From SAR202 cluster bacterium bin22 (lineage in GTDB: Bacteria; Chloroflexota; Dehalococcoidia; Lucifugimonadales; UBA3495), in assembly GCA_002238505.1 (NCBI GenBank), contig MPMM01000003.1, positions 62,001 through 126,000 on the forward strand: a DNA stretch of 64,000 nucleotides, in the 5' to 3' direction. The notes under the pieces were generated by a model. The model saw only the letters and a list, made by a program, of their open reading frames with translations. It was not told the DNA's origin and ran no database searches. The position numbers and the translations under genes are program-made. Shown here piece after piece: positions 50,555 through 60,062 of this stretch; the first letter of the stretch is position 1; each line of letters starts with the position of its first letter.

Positions 50555-52084
50555 CTATGGGGTCGGACGCTTGCCCAGCTTTACGGTAATCTCCTGCGGG
50601 GTTCCGTTCCGGATAATTTCAAACACAACCTCCTGGTCGGGCTTGGTCTTTGCCACCAGGTAGGCAATCACATCGTCAATGGTTTCAACAGGCGACCCGT
50701 CAATGGCGACAATGATGTCTCCCCCATAGGGTATTTCCAGCCCCTCTATTTCGACTGTTTCGTCGCTGCCCTGCAGCCCCCCTTCGTCGGCGGGACCGTC
50801 GGTGATCACGTCGATGACCATGGCGCCCCGGGTATTAGGGAGCAACTCCATGGCTTTAGCAGCATCGGGACCCAGGCTGGTTCCGCTGATGCCCAGCCAG
50901 GAATACTCATACTCGCCACTGCTGATGATGGTGGGCACTACCTGCCTGGCGATATTTATGGGCACGGCAAACCCGATTCCCGAGCTTACGCCGGCGCGGC
51001 TGATTATCTGGGTGTTGACCCCGATTACATGACCGTTCCGGTCCAGCAGGGGCCCCCCGGAGTTGCCCGGGTTGATCGGGGCGTCGGTCTGCAGCACTTC
51101 CGGAATGGAAAACTGGCTGTGTCCGCTGCGAATGGTGCGCCCAATTCCGCTGATGATGCCGGTGGTGATGCTGAACTGCTGGCCAAATGGATTGCCTATC
51201 GCGACGGCCAGCTGACCCATTTTCACCTGGTCGCTGTCTCCCTGGGTGACCGGGACCAGAAAACCGTCTGGGTCGGAAACTTTCAGGACGGCCAGATCTG
51301 AGTCCGGGTCGCTGCCGAGAAGCTCCGCTTCCATTTCTACCCGGTTGGGCAGCACAACAATCACCCTGTCGGCTTCCGTGACCACGTGGTGATTGGTGAT
51401 AATGTGGCCCTGGTCATCCCATACGAATCCGGTGCCTCCGCTTCGTTCAAAGAAGTCGTTTGGTATGTCCGGCAGGCCCGGAATAGATGGTCGGTCTGCC
51501 AGAGAGCCCAGGTTTCTGGACACCCGAATCAGCACCACGGACGGCAGGGTTGACTCGTAAATCTCCTCCAGCACCTGGTCCTGGGCCGCAACAATGTCCA
51601 GGGGGGAAAGGCCCAGGGAGGGGACTGAGGACCCACTATCCTTGTCGTCCGTTGGCGAAGCAACCTCTGGAACATTGTCGCCCAGAATGGCGTTCAACGG
51701 GCCCGCGCCCGCCGAATTGGCCGTTTCGGTCAGCTCCGGCTCGCTGGCGGCCGGATCAGTTGCCTGGGTGGCGTCGATGGTCTCGCCAGACTCCCCTGCC
51801 CCTTCGGAAATTGTGGATTCCACCGTAGCCGGGGAAATGTCCGCGGAACCCCCGTCATTCCCCTGCTCAACGGCAATGGACCGGACCTGGCTGGATTCCA
51901 CCGCCGGTGCGACCGTTTCCACCTCCGGCTCACCGTTGGAAAAATCGGGTTGCAGGAAGGAGCAACCGGCCAGGGAAGCCCCCAGGGCAACTAAAACCAG
52001 GGGAGCAAAAATGCTGTGAGGAACAGAACGCCAATGGCCCCGGCGTTTGGAAGCAAAGAAGATTGACTTGAGGAAGTGTTGCAT
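50555..52084 (-). CDS. HtrA/DegP-like serine protease lipoprotein with PDZ domain
   Basis: 509 residues. The lipobox LAGC gives acylated Cys41, followed by an acidic Ser/Thr/Glu-rich linker (about 45-160). The trypsin-like domain has the triad in ITNHHVVTE (His), SDLAVLKV (Asp) and NPGNSGGPLLD (Ser). A C-terminal PDZ-like domain (EIPYGGDIIVAIDGSPVETIDDVIAYL) ends the protein. It would degrade or refold damaged exported proteins, tethered by lipid rather than a membrane helix. Monocistronic with its own terminator. Confidence 0.94.
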   Translation of the reverse strand: MQHFLKSIFFASKRRGHWRSVPHSIFAPLVLVALGASLAGCSFLQPDFSNGEPEVETVAPAVESSQVRSIAVEQGNDGGSADISPATVESTISEGAGESGETIDATQATDPAASEPELTETANSAGAGPLNAILGDNVPEVASPTDDKDSGSSVPSLGLSPLDIVAAQDQVLEEIYESTLPSVVLIRVSRNLGSLADRPSIPGLPDIPNDFFERSGGTGFVWDDQGHIITNHHVVTEADRVIVVLPNRVEMEAELLGSDPDSDLAVLKVSDPDGFLVPVTQGDSDQVKMGQLAVAIGNPFGQQFSITTGIISGIGRTIRSGHSQFSIPEVLQTDAPINPGNSGGPLLDRNGHVIGVNTQIISRAGVSSGIGFAVPINIARQVVPTIISSGEYEYSWLGISGTSLGPDAAKAMELLPNTRGAMVIDVITDGPADEGGLQGSDETVEIEGLEIPYGGDIIVAIDGSPVETIDDVIAYLVAKTKPDQEVVFEIIRNGTPQEITVKLGKRPTP

Positions 52085-52444
52085 AGTCAGCCTCCATAAA
52101 AAGTGGCAAACACGCCCTGTAAATTGTCAACTAATTTCAGTATAGCGCACAAATATGTGGAAAATGTTTGGCGCTTGCCAATTGGTGATACGAATGCCTG
52201 TGAGCGGCGGATTTGCTGTTGCGGCCTTCAGCACAAAATTGTTCAACCGCAACTCACCTATAGCACGCCGACGCCAGGCCCTGCTCTGACTCAGTGAGCC
52301 AGGTTGCTAAATTCGAAACAAACCAGGGTAAACAGGTATGAAATATGGTATGCCGACATTGAAAATCCGATACCGCTATGCTAACGTTATGCGGGATTTC
52401 CTCGACTTTTATCTTCGTCAAAATTACCTCTGGGGACCCTTTGA
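52085..52444. other. Divergent intergenic region (HtrA-like / DUF255)
   Basis: About 360 nt with low coding potential. It should hold promoters for both genes. A TTGACA on the minus strand near 52125 has no clear -10 partner. Confidence 0.4.
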
Positions 52445-54238
52445 ATGGCAGGCGCTTCCGGCACAAACGAGCAGGGTAACGGCATCCGGTGGTCGCACTG
52501 GAACGCTGAAGCCATTGACAGGGCACAGCAGCAGGACAAGCCCGTCTTGCTGTCCATCACCGCCGTATGGTGCTACTGGTGCCACGTTATGGAAGAGACT
52601 ACCTATGCCGATGGCGAAGTAGCCAGGTTCGTAAACGAGCATTTCGTGCCCTTGCTGGTTGACAACGACCACCGCCCCGACGTCAATGCCAGATACAACG
52701 TGGGGGGCTGGCCCACTACCGCCTTCCTGACTCCTCATGGCGGGTATATCGCCGGCGCTACTTACCTTCCGCCTGATCAGATGATGGCCATGCTCATTGA
52801 AGTCAAACGAGCCTACGACGAGGACAGGTCCGGCATTTACGACCAGTCTGCCCAGCTGCACCGCCAACGCCAGGAATATGTGGGTCAGGTCGCCGCTGGG
52901 GGCGAGGTTGGGCACCGGCTGGTCGACATAATTGCCCGTCGCATGGCCGGCGCCTACGACGCTCGCAATGGCGGCTTCGGCGAAGAGCCCAAGTTTCCGT
53001 CCGCTCCCATCATCCGTCTATTTCTGCACTTGTTCAGGACCACCGGTGAGGACTTTTACGGGTCCATATTGAGGAAATCCCTGGACAGCATGCTTGAAGG
53101 AGAGTTATACGACAGGATTGATGGAGGATTCTTCCGCTTTTGTGCCCTGGGGGATTGGACCGAGGCCCAGCACGAAAAGATGCTGGAGGACAATGTCCAG
53201 TTGGCCGGAGTATTCCTGGATGCCGGGGTGTTGCTGGAGGAACCTCGTTACACCAGAGTAGCATCGTCAACCCTGGATTTCCTCATTGAAACGCTGTTGG
53301 ATAAGCAGGCAGGTGGCTTCCGTGGCAGCCAGGGCGCCCACTCCGACTATTTCAGCATGCCCGAAGAGGCCAGACGGATCAGCGCCCCTCCCATCCCTGA
53401 TCAATTCACTTATACCAACTGGAACTGCCAGGCCAGTTCCCTGATGCTGGAAGCCTCGTGGAAATTGCCCCGGCCAGAGCTTTCGTCAATCGCATTTGAA
53501 CTGTTGGATCGACTGGTGGACCGGGCCGCTGCCCAACACCTTCCCCACGTTGTTGACAGCGAAGGCAATGCGTCGGAGCAAACCCAGCCTCAAAGTGACC
53601 TGCTCTGCGACTGGGCCGCCTGGTTCAACGCCCTGATGGATGCCCACAACTGTGCGCCGGAATCTCCCCAATACCTGCAGGCGGCAATAGAAGCTGCGAA
53701 GCTGCTGGATGAACGATTCTACGACCGAGCCAGGGGCGCTTACTTTGATATCCAGGCGGACCCCGAAGCCGTTGGTTACCTGCGGCTCAGGGAAAAGCCA
53801 TTACCCGAAAACGTCCAGGTGGCCGAGGCCCTGCTGAAGCTGCACCACGCAACCGGAGAGAGCAGTTACCAGTTGCGGGCGGATAACACGCTGAGCGCCT
53901 ATGCAGAAGCGAACAGAGACTTCGGCGAGCATGCCGCCTCCTACGCTCTGGCCGTGGACCATTTCCTGCATCCACCGGTGGAAATTACCGTGGAGGGGCC
54001 CATGGGGCAAGCTGAGGCTCACTCCCTGGCTGTGGCGGCCAGCAGGGTCAGCCATCCCCACGTGATAGTAAAACCCGTTAATACGGAGGGAGAGGGCGCC
54101 CTGGCCCACGTCTGTGTTGAAACCCTCTGCTTCCCGCCCGTCAGCCTGCCCGAAGAGATTGCGGAATCGGTGGAAGAGGCCTTGAATGGCCCTCAACCAA
54201 CCGCCGGCAGCATATTTCAGAATTTTGTCAGCTTTTAG
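52445..54238 (+). CDS. DUF255 (thioredoxin-fold, YyaL/SPATA20-like) protein
   Basis: 597 residues, somewhat shorter than the usual 650-700. The N-terminal thioredoxin-like domain begins with WSHWNAEAIDRAQQQDKPVLLS and has the CxxC-like WCYWCHVM near residue 43. The family marker YNVGGWPTTAFLTPHG follows. The rest is an (alpha/alpha)6-barrel-like region of the glycosidase type (for example YDRIDGGFFRFCALGDW). Bacterial members are often called thioredoxin-domain proteins; biochemical function is unknown. Upstream of aspS by 42 nt on the same strand. Confidence 0.9.
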   Translation: MAGASGTNEQGNGIRWSHWNAEAIDRAQQQDKPVLLSITAVWCYWCHVMEETTYADGEVARFVNEHFVPLLVDNDHRPDVNARYNVGGWPTTAFLTPHGGYIAGATYLPPDQMMAMLIEVKRAYDEDRSGIYDQSAQLHRQRQEYVGQVAAGGEVGHRLVDIIARRMAGAYDARNGGFGEEPKFPSAPIIRLFLHLFRTTGEDFYGSILRKSLDSMLEGELYDRIDGGFFRFCALGDWTEAQHEKMLEDNVQLAGVFLDAGVLLEEPRYTRVASSTLDFLIETLLDKQAGGFRGSQGAHSDYFSMPEEARRISAPPIPDQFTYTNWNCQASSLMLEASWKLPRPELSSIAFELLDRLVDRAAAQHLPHVVDSEGNASEQTQPQSDLLCDWAAWFNALMDAHNCAPESPQYLQAAIEAAKLLDERFYDRARGAYFDIQADPEAVGYLRLREKPLPENVQVAEALLKLHHATGESSYQLRADNTLSAYAEANRDFGEHAASYALAVDHFLHPPVEITVEGPMGQAEAHSLAVAASRVSHPHVIVKPVNTEGEGALAHVCVETLCFPPVSLPEEIAESVEEALNGPQPTAGSIFQNFVSF

Positions 54239-54280
54239 TCCTGAACAGCGCAGGACTATACCCGATATGGAGGCAACCCC

Positions 54281-56068
54281 CTGAAGAGCGTAAACTGCAG
54301 CGAATTGACTCTGTCCGACATAGACAGCCGGCAAACTCTTGCTGGCTGGGTTGACAGCCGGCGGGACCACGGCGGAGTGATCTTCGTTGACCTTAGAGAC
54401 CGGTCTGGAATCATACAGGTAGTATTCAGTCCTGAGCTTTCTCCAGAAGCCTACGGCACCGCCGAGCAACTGCGTTCCGAGTGGGTGATTGAGGTCAAGG
54501 GCCAGGTCCGCCGGCGTCCGCCCGAATCTGAAAACCCGGGCCTGCCCACCGGCTTCGTGGAAGTGTTTGCCGACGAGGTAAAGGTTTTGAATTCGTCGCT
54601 GACCCCACCCTTCTACATTGAGGATGACGTGCGGGCGGACGAGGCGCTGCGCCTCAGGTACCGCTACCTGGATTTGCGGCGGCCCCAGATGCAGCGAAAT
54701 CTCATCCTTCGGCACCAGGTGGTCAAGTACATCCGCGACTTCCTGGACGCACGGGGTTTCCTGGAAATTGAGACTCCCATTCTAATCAAGAGCACTCCCG
54801 AAGGCGCCAGAGACTACCTGGTGCCCAGCCGCATGCAAAAGGGCAGCTTTTACGCCCTGCCTCAGTCGCCCCAGCAGTTGAAGCAGTTGCTGATGGTCTC
54901 CGGAGTGGAGCGGTATTTCCAGATTGCCCGCTGTTTCCGCGACGAGGATTTGCGCGCCGACCGGCAGCCCGAGTTCACCCAGCTTGACCTCGAGATGAGC
55001 TTTGTAGAGCAGGAGGATGTGCTCCAGCTTACTGAAGAACTCTACACTGGCATGGTGGAGAAACTGGCTCCCGACAAGAAACTCATCCAGCCCTTTCCCC
55101 GCCTTCCCTATGATGAAGTAATTGCAAAGTACGGCAGCGACAAGCCGGACTTGCGGTTTGGACTGGAAATGACCGAGGTTACGGACCTTGCCGGCGAGAC
55201 CGAATTTCGCGTGTTCCTGTCCACCATCGAAAACGGCGGCATTGTCAAGGGATTCGTGGCCCCAGGGCAGGGCCACTACACCGGCTCGGACATGCGGCGG
55301 CTGGAAGAAACAGCCAAGGAGTTCGGGGCCGCAGGCATGAGCCACGTCCGCATTCAGGGCGAAGGCCAGCCACAAGGTCTGGAGGAGGACAATTTTCTTC
55401 TGTCCCCCGGTCTTCGTATGCCCGTCGAGTGGTCGCGACGACTGGCCGAGAAAATGGGCGCGTCTGGCGGTGACCTGATAGTCCTGATGGCTGGACCGCC
55501 AAACCGGGTTAACCTTTGGCTCAGCGCCATGCGCGAGTATTTCGGTGACCGCCTGGGGCTGGCAGACGAGAACACTCTTTCATTTGCCTTCGTGACCGGT
55601 TTCCCACTCTTCGAGTGGGATGAGAATAACAAAAGGTGGGATTCTTCCCATCATCCCTTCACTTCGCCTGCCGATGGGAAAGAAGTATTGCTCGACGGAG
55701 AAAATCTGGCGGGAATTGAGTCCAAGGCCTATGACCTGGTCTGCAATGGATCGGAGTTGGCCAGCGGGAGCATTCGAATCCACCGAAGGGAACTCCAGGA
55801 AAAGATCTTTGGTGTCCTCGGCTACAGCAAGGAACAGGTGGAGGAACGCTTTGGACACATACTTGAGGCCTTCGAGTATGGAGCGCCTCCCCACGGGGGC
55901 ATTGCTCCCGGTATTGACCGTCTGGTAACTATCCTGGCCGGCGCCGATTCCATACGCGACGTCATCGCTTTCCCCAAGACCCAGAGCGGTACTGACCTGC
56001 TCTTTGGCTCGCCGTCACCTGTAGATGCAGCTCAATTGCGGGATCTGTCCCTCCGCGTCACGGAATAA
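54281..56068 (+). CDS. aspS: Aspartyl-tRNA synthetase (probable CTG start)
   Basis: Class IIb synthetase charging tRNA(Asp) (or also tRNA(Asn)), 595 residues. OB-fold anticodon domain first (LTLSDIDSRQTLAGWVDSRRDHGG), then motif 2 FRDEDLRADRQPEFTQLD, a GAD insertion, and motif 3 in GIAPGIDRLVT. No ATG, GTG or TTG exists upstream of TTG 54305, and that TTG would remove the N-terminal residues preceding the OB fold and has no ribosome site. CTG at 54281 has GGAGG 7 nt before it and restores the usual start (KSVNCSELTL, resembling MKR-x-YCGELTL). I therefore call CTG. Confidence 0.93.
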   Translation: MKSVNCSELTLSDIDSRQTLAGWVDSRRDHGGVIFVDLRDRSGIIQVVFSPELSPEAYGTAEQLRSEWVIEVKGQVRRRPPESENPGLPTGFVEVFADEVKVLNSSLTPPFYIEDDVRADEALRLRYRYLDLRRPQMQRNLILRHQVVKYIRDFLDARGFLEIETPILIKSTPEGARDYLVPSRMQKGSFYALPQSPQQLKQLLMVSGVERYFQIARCFRDEDLRADRQPEFTQLDLEMSFVEQEDVLQLTEELYTGMVEKLAPDKKLIQPFPRLPYDEVIAKYGSDKPDLRFGLEMTEVTDLAGETEFRVFLSTIENGGIVKGFVAPGQGHYTGSDMRRLEETAKEFGAAGMSHVRIQGEGQPQGLEEDNFLLSPGLRMPVEWSRRLAEKMGASGGDLIVLMAGPPNRVNLWLSAMREYFGDRLGLADENTLSFAFVTGFPLFEWDENNKRWDSSHHPFTSPADGKEVLLDGENLAGIESKAYDLVCNGSELASGSIRIHRRELQEKIFGVLGYSKEQVEERFGHILEAFEYGAPPHGGIAPGIDRLVTILAGADSIRDVIAFPKTQSGTDLLFGSPSPVDAAQLRDLSLRVTE

Positions 56069-56132
56069 GACCTGACGGGAGACCGCCGGACCATTATTCA
56101 GAAAAGACCCGAATACAAAGGAGGAAACTGAA

Positions 56133-57332
56133 GTGACGACCTCAAGTCCTTTCAGCTACGATGGCCTCTATTCCCAGCAATCCGTTCCGGTCGTGCGAGG
56201 TGAGAGCCGCCACGCCAAGTATGATTTCGCGGTGGCCTACCCCGACCCGGATACCCTTCCGCTTGAAGGACTTGCCGACTCGCTCCGGGTAGCCCTGGAA
56301 CGGGAAGGAAGGGATCTGGCAATTTATCCGGTTCCCGCCGGTCTTCCCTCCCTGAGGGAGTGGGTCGTCGAAAAGCTGGCCCGCGACCGCAACATGGAGG
56401 TCACCGTGGATGATGTAGTCCTGACCTCCGGTTCCGGAGAAGCGATTTCCATGCTTATTGCGGCGTTGACGGACCCCGGCGACGTGCTCCTAACTGAGGA
56501 GTACGTTTACCTGGGCACCCTGCGCACCATGCGCCGTTTTGGCGCCGATGTCCGCAGCGTCAAATGCGACGATGAAGGCTTCATCCCGGAGGAACTTGAA
56601 AGCATTCTTGCTTCTGTCGCCGCTGAGGGCAAGAAGGTCAAGTTCCTCTACACAATTCCGTCATTCCAGAACCCGCTAGGCTGGAGCATGAGCCTGGACC
56701 GGCGGGTAAAGACCCTGGAGATTACCCAGAAATATGGGGTTCCCGTGCTGGAAGACGACTGCTACGTGGACCTGCGGTTTGAAGGCGAAGACGTAACTTC
56801 CATGCACTCTTTGGACGACAGCGGGCGGGTGCTGTACGTGGGTTCCTTCTCCAAGATTGTTGCTCCGGGGGTTCGCCTGGGCTACATGGTCGCTCCCCAG
56901 GAAGTGATCCAGCGGGCCATGAGCTTTAAGGGGGGCGGTGGAGTAAACCAGTTCGCGGCCCTGGCGGTTCAGGAATACGCCAGGGGCAACATGGACGCCC
57001 ACATAGATGACCAGAACCAGTCCCTCAGAGTAAAGCGGGATGCCATGCTGGCGTCCCTGGGTGAGAACTTCGGCGATGCCGCCCAATGGAGCAAGCCTGA
57101 GGGTGGCCTGTACGTCTGGCTGGAAATGCCCGAGGATGTGGACCTGGCAGCGATGCAGGAAACTTCATTCAACGAAGGTGTCGGCTACTATAACGGCACC
57201 ATGTTTTCCCCGGAAGGACGGGGCGCCAACTGTGCCCGCCTCTGCTTTGGCCACCCCACAGCAGAAACGGTGGCCGAAGGGGTAGCGGAACTGGCCCATA
57301 TTTTCGAGCGCCACGGTTTGCTAAGGGGGTAA
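56133..57332 (+). CDS. PLP-dependent aminotransferase (LysN/MocR-like class I/II)
   Basis: 399 residues from GTG 56133 with AAAGGAGG upstream. Fold-type I features: LPSLREWVVEKLARDRNMEVTVDDVVLTSGSGEAISML, FLYTIPSFQNPLGWSMS, the PLP Lys in YVGSFSKIVAPGVRLGY and a C-terminal Arg in GANCARLCFGHP. This is the 2-aminoadipate aminotransferase (LysN) / MocR-domain group; there is no GntR helix-turn-helix, so it is an enzyme rather than a regulator. Substrate is not predictable; no lysine genes are adjacent. It lies 64 nt after aspS. Confidence 0.88.
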   Translation: MTTSSPFSYDGLYSQQSVPVVRGESRHAKYDFAVAYPDPDTLPLEGLADSLRVALEREGRDLAIYPVPAGLPSLREWVVEKLARDRNMEVTVDDVVLTSGSGEAISMLIAALTDPGDVLLTEEYVYLGTLRTMRRFGADVRSVKCDDEGFIPEELESILASVAAEGKKVKFLYTIPSFQNPLGWSMSLDRRVKTLEITQKYGVPVLEDDCYVDLRFEGEDVTSMHSLDDSGRVLYVGSFSKIVAPGVRLGYMVAPQEVIQRAMSFKGGGGVNQFAALAVQEYARGNMDAHIDDQNQSLRVKRDAMLASLGENFGDAAQWSKPEGGLYVWLEMPEDVDLAAMQETSFNEGVGYYNGTMFSPEGRGANCARLCFGHPTAETVAEGVAELAHIFERHGLLRG

Positions 57333-57399
57333 CTTGCCCTGCTCCCCAGGCAGCAGGTCAAATCAGCATTGCTGCTGAAGTCCAACAACTTAAAGATAA

Positions 57400-57424
57400 G
57401 GCCCGGGCTGCGCAAGCCCGGGCC
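57400..57424. terminator. Bidirectional hairpin between convergent genes
   Basis: A 10-bp stem GGCCCGGGCT / AGCCCGGGCC with a short loop, then GTTCTTTG on the plus strand, between the aminotransferase and the FBP aldolase/phosphatase gene. Confidence 0.7.
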
Positions 57425-57457
57425 GTTCTTTGTCCTTCAGGAGATTGCCGGTTGGGA

Positions 57458-58636
57458 TTAATCGTTGTCGGCGGTGCCGGCCTTCTCGGGAATTTCGGCG
57501 CCGTGGCCGTTGCGGAAAGCGAAACGATCAACCAGATCGCCAATGCTCTGGCGGAAGCCGGAGTATTCAAGCTCACCGTAGGGAAGCATGGCCGCGCCGG
57601 ACCAACCCTGGGACCGCATTTCGATTCCCTTTTGCTGGGCCAGCATGCGGACGTGATCCCAGGACTGGTTGTCGAAGAAGTCAATGCTGGAATCGGAGAA
57701 GGTGCCGTCGGGAGCGATGGAGAATCCTACGCAAGATACGAGCGGCAGGCAGTACATGCCCGTGACCGGTGTGTTGATGGGCACTGGCATCAATGGCATG
57801 ACGTGAGACCCACGGGCGTCGCCACCGATGTAATGAGCCTTGGCGTAAGGGGAAGTCAGTTCCTCCGGAGCCGGGAAGATGCCCTGGTTTCGGACCACCG
57901 CGACCGGGTCGTCCTTGCCGGTATAGCTACCCGCGATGTTGTGCAGGCGGGTGGCAGAAATGGCTGCCGCCGTCTCACCGGAGTACCGGGACACGATGGA
58001 GTCAATGCCGAAGCGCTCGTTGTCACGCAGCAGCACCGCCAGCTTGTAGTAGTCTTCCGGAGCGTTGAGGGCAATTATGCTGTCGCCTTCGGTGTTGTCC
58101 ATGTCGATAATGTTGAAGGTGAATCCGTCGCTAAGCCTGGGAAGCATTAGGCCGCCGCAATACATGGGGTCGGCGAAGCCCAGGAACATGGGAAGGTTGT
58201 AGGCGCCGGGACCACACTTGTCGGCAGCCAGGACGAAGAAAGACTCGGCCGGACGTACGGGGTTGGTCTTGATCGGGTCGTGATCGAACTCGACCTCAGC
58301 CACGGCCGGACCTGCGCCTCGTATGTTGCCGGACGGGGCGTCGGCCAGAAGGTCCTGACCCGCGCCATAGAGACCGTACTGGCGTGCAATATCCGTGGCT
58401 TGCAGGAAAGTAGTCCACGCAAACTGGTGGACATCAGTGTCGTTGGGGCCGCGGGTATGGGTGGTGGTCATGCAAATGTCGTCGCCCGTGTGGCCGACGT
58501 AGCCGTCAATCAACAAGCCGCTGCTGATGGCGTCAGCCACCGCCTGCTCAACGGCATCCATCATTCGCTGGGAAGGCTTGGTGTGACCGCCTATGGAGCC
58601 CACATCGGCTTTCAGTATGGAAATAGTAAGTTTCAT
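57458..58636 (-). CDS. fbp: Bifunctional fructose-1,6-bisphosphate aldolase/phosphatase
   Basis: 392 residues, the family length. The opening TISILKADVGSIGGHTKPS is diagnostic (Asp and Lys ligands for Mg2+ and the aldolase intermediate). DGYVGHTGDDICMTTTH and GAGPAVAEVEFDHDPIKTNP follow. The enzyme condenses triose phosphates and removes a phosphate, making gluconeogenesis one-way. It is typical of archaea and deep-branching bacteria, including Chloroflexota. The promoter is close to consensus (58754-58782) with an untranslated leader of roughly 110 nt. Confidence 0.95.
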   Translation of the reverse strand: MKLTISILKADVGSIGGHTKPSQRMMDAVEQAVADAISSGLLIDGYVGHTGDDICMTTTHTRGPNDTDVHQFAWTTFLQATDIARQYGLYGAGQDLLADAPSGNIRGAGPAVAEVEFDHDPIKTNPVRPAESFFVLAADKCGPGAYNLPMFLGFADPMYCGGLMLPRLSDGFTFNIIDMDNTEGDSIIALNAPEDYYKLAVLLRDNERFGIDSIVSRYSGETAAAISATRLHNIAGSYTGKDDPVAVVRNQGIFPAPEELTSPYAKAHYIGGDARGSHVMPLMPVPINTPVTGMYCLPLVSCVGFSIAPDGTFSDSSIDFFDNQSWDHVRMLAQQKGIEMRSQGWSGAAMLPYGELEYSGFRQSIGDLVDRFAFRNGHGAEIPEKAGTADND

Positions 58637-59160
58637 ACCCTTTTCTCCTTAATTCCTCTCAGCAATCGAAAGTTTCTGGAGCTGGCTTGAGGTTGCAATG
58701 CCTGGCCAAAGTCTGCTACTGATTGGAAATAACAGGGAGTTTGGCAATGCGGGATTATAGCAATATTGTACTTACGGGTCAAACCAGAAAGGACTTCCCG
58801 AATCTCGCCGGGAACGTTTCCAAGCACTTGTGGGACAGTCCGAGCTTCATTCGAGCGATGCAATAGCTGAAGCGCCCATAAGCGGCAGGGTTCAGGGTTA
58901 AGATTCACGACGGAGTGCTGATTACCCTGATTCTCGGACAGATACACTCTGCGGGCTCGAATAAATTATGGCAAACAAGGCTTAAGGCCAGGTATTCCAC
59001 TGGATTTCTTGTCTAGCCTGAAGGCTCAGGTCCCGGCTGGAAGGCTGGCCCTCTGAATGCCAGCCATTGTGAAGTGCTTTTGTAGAGTGTATATTCTAGT
59101 TAACGGGCCTATGCCTGATATACCAGACTCGATGAGGAACTTACTCTCTATCTGACCATT
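58637..59160. other. Divergent intergenic region (fbp / TPR protein)
   Basis: About 520 nt holding the fbp promoter on the minus strand. A minus-strand frame at 58633-58947 overlaps the fbp leader but is Leu/Gln/Pro-rich and has no homologue I know, so I do not call it. Confidence 0.5.
58754..58782 (-). promoter_or_regulatory. Promoter of the FBP aldolase/phosphatase gene
   Basis: Minus strand: TTGACC (58782-58777, 5 of 6), 17-nt spacer, perfect TATAAT (58759-58754). The best match to consensus in the window. Confidence 0.72.
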
Positions 59161-59949
59161 ATGCCTACTCAGGATGTGCTGCTTCTCATTTCACTGGGGA
59201 TAATCGTTTTGTGGACAACGCGATTAGCCCGTTCCAAAGGCCTGAACCCCTGGCTCTGGGGTGCTGGGGTGGTAACCTTGATCGTGCTGGGATGGACCTT
59301 CGGCAAGCAATATCTTGCGCCCGTGGCCATGACCCCGCTGATTTTTCTGTTGCTGTTCCGCAGTCCCCTCTTTCGCCGTAATAACCGGCCTGAGACTTCG
59401 CCCTGTCCCAACTGCCAGGCTTCAGACACGGGTGGAATGAACTTTTGCGTGCAATGCGGTTGGGAGTTGTCGCGCGCCGATGCGGTGGCGCAGGATACGC
59501 ACGAAGAAACAGCTCCGCAGATGCACGAGACTTCGGCCCCGCCGACCGCTACGGTAGAAGACCCTGCCCACGCCCAGGGACAGCCATCAGAAGCTGTAGA
59601 GCCGGCAGCCGAAGATAGCCTTGCTCAACCGGAAGAGACTCCGCGATATGCCCCGGCTTCAGAACCCGTCTTGGCTCAAGATGCCGTGGCGGCACCGGTT
59701 GAGCCTGAAGCTCTCGCCCAGCCTGAACCAAAGCCTGCCAGACCTCTCCCTACGCCCACAAACTTGACGGAGAGAGGCATTGAACTCTTTAACCAGGGCA
59801 GGTTCCAGGAAGCGATTGACCAGTTTACCAAGGCTATTGCAATGGACCCCAACTACCGGGAAGCCTGGGCGCACCGGGCGGAGGCCTACGGGCGAATGGG
59901 CCGTCCAGAACGCCAGAAGGCCGACCAGAGCCGCCTGGAAGCCATCTAG
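59161..59949 (+). CDS. Membrane protein with zinc ribbon and TPR repeat
   Basis: 262 residues. Two N-terminal membrane helices (about 5-18 and 33-63) precede a zinc ribbon CPNCQ...FCVQCGWEL (about 81-103). A Pro/Ala/Glu/Gln-rich linker (about 110-200) leads to a C-terminal TPR (RGIELFNQGRFQEAIDQFTKAIAMDPNYREAWAHRAEAYGRMGR). The membrane domain with a cytoplasmic zinc ribbon and TPR suggests an adaptor or scaffold; no enzyme activity can be proposed. Monocistronic. Confidence 0.75.
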   Translation: MPTQDVLLLISLGIIVLWTTRLARSKGLNPWLWGAGVVTLIVLGWTFGKQYLAPVAMTPLIFLLLFRSPLFRRNNRPETSPCPNCQASDTGGMNFCVQCGWELSRADAVAQDTHEETAPQMHETSAPPTATVEDPAHAQGQPSEAVEPAAEDSLAQPEETPRYAPASEPVLAQDAVAAPVEPEALAQPEPKPARPLPTPTNLTERGIELFNQGRFQEAIDQFTKAIAMDPNYREAWAHRAEAYGRMGRPERQKADQSRLEAI

Positions 59950-60062
59950 CCGGTGCAATTCCCCCTGATCGCTCTCTCTGATAGTCCGTAGAAAAGGCGG
60001 GTAAACCCGTAGCAGGCTGAGCTACTGGGTACTTTTGACCGTGCCCCGCACTCGCATCACCA

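Noticed and set aside
58633-58947. 104-residue frame in the fbp leader
   Set aside because: It overlaps the fbp start and its promoter, has no ribosome site and no recognisable family.
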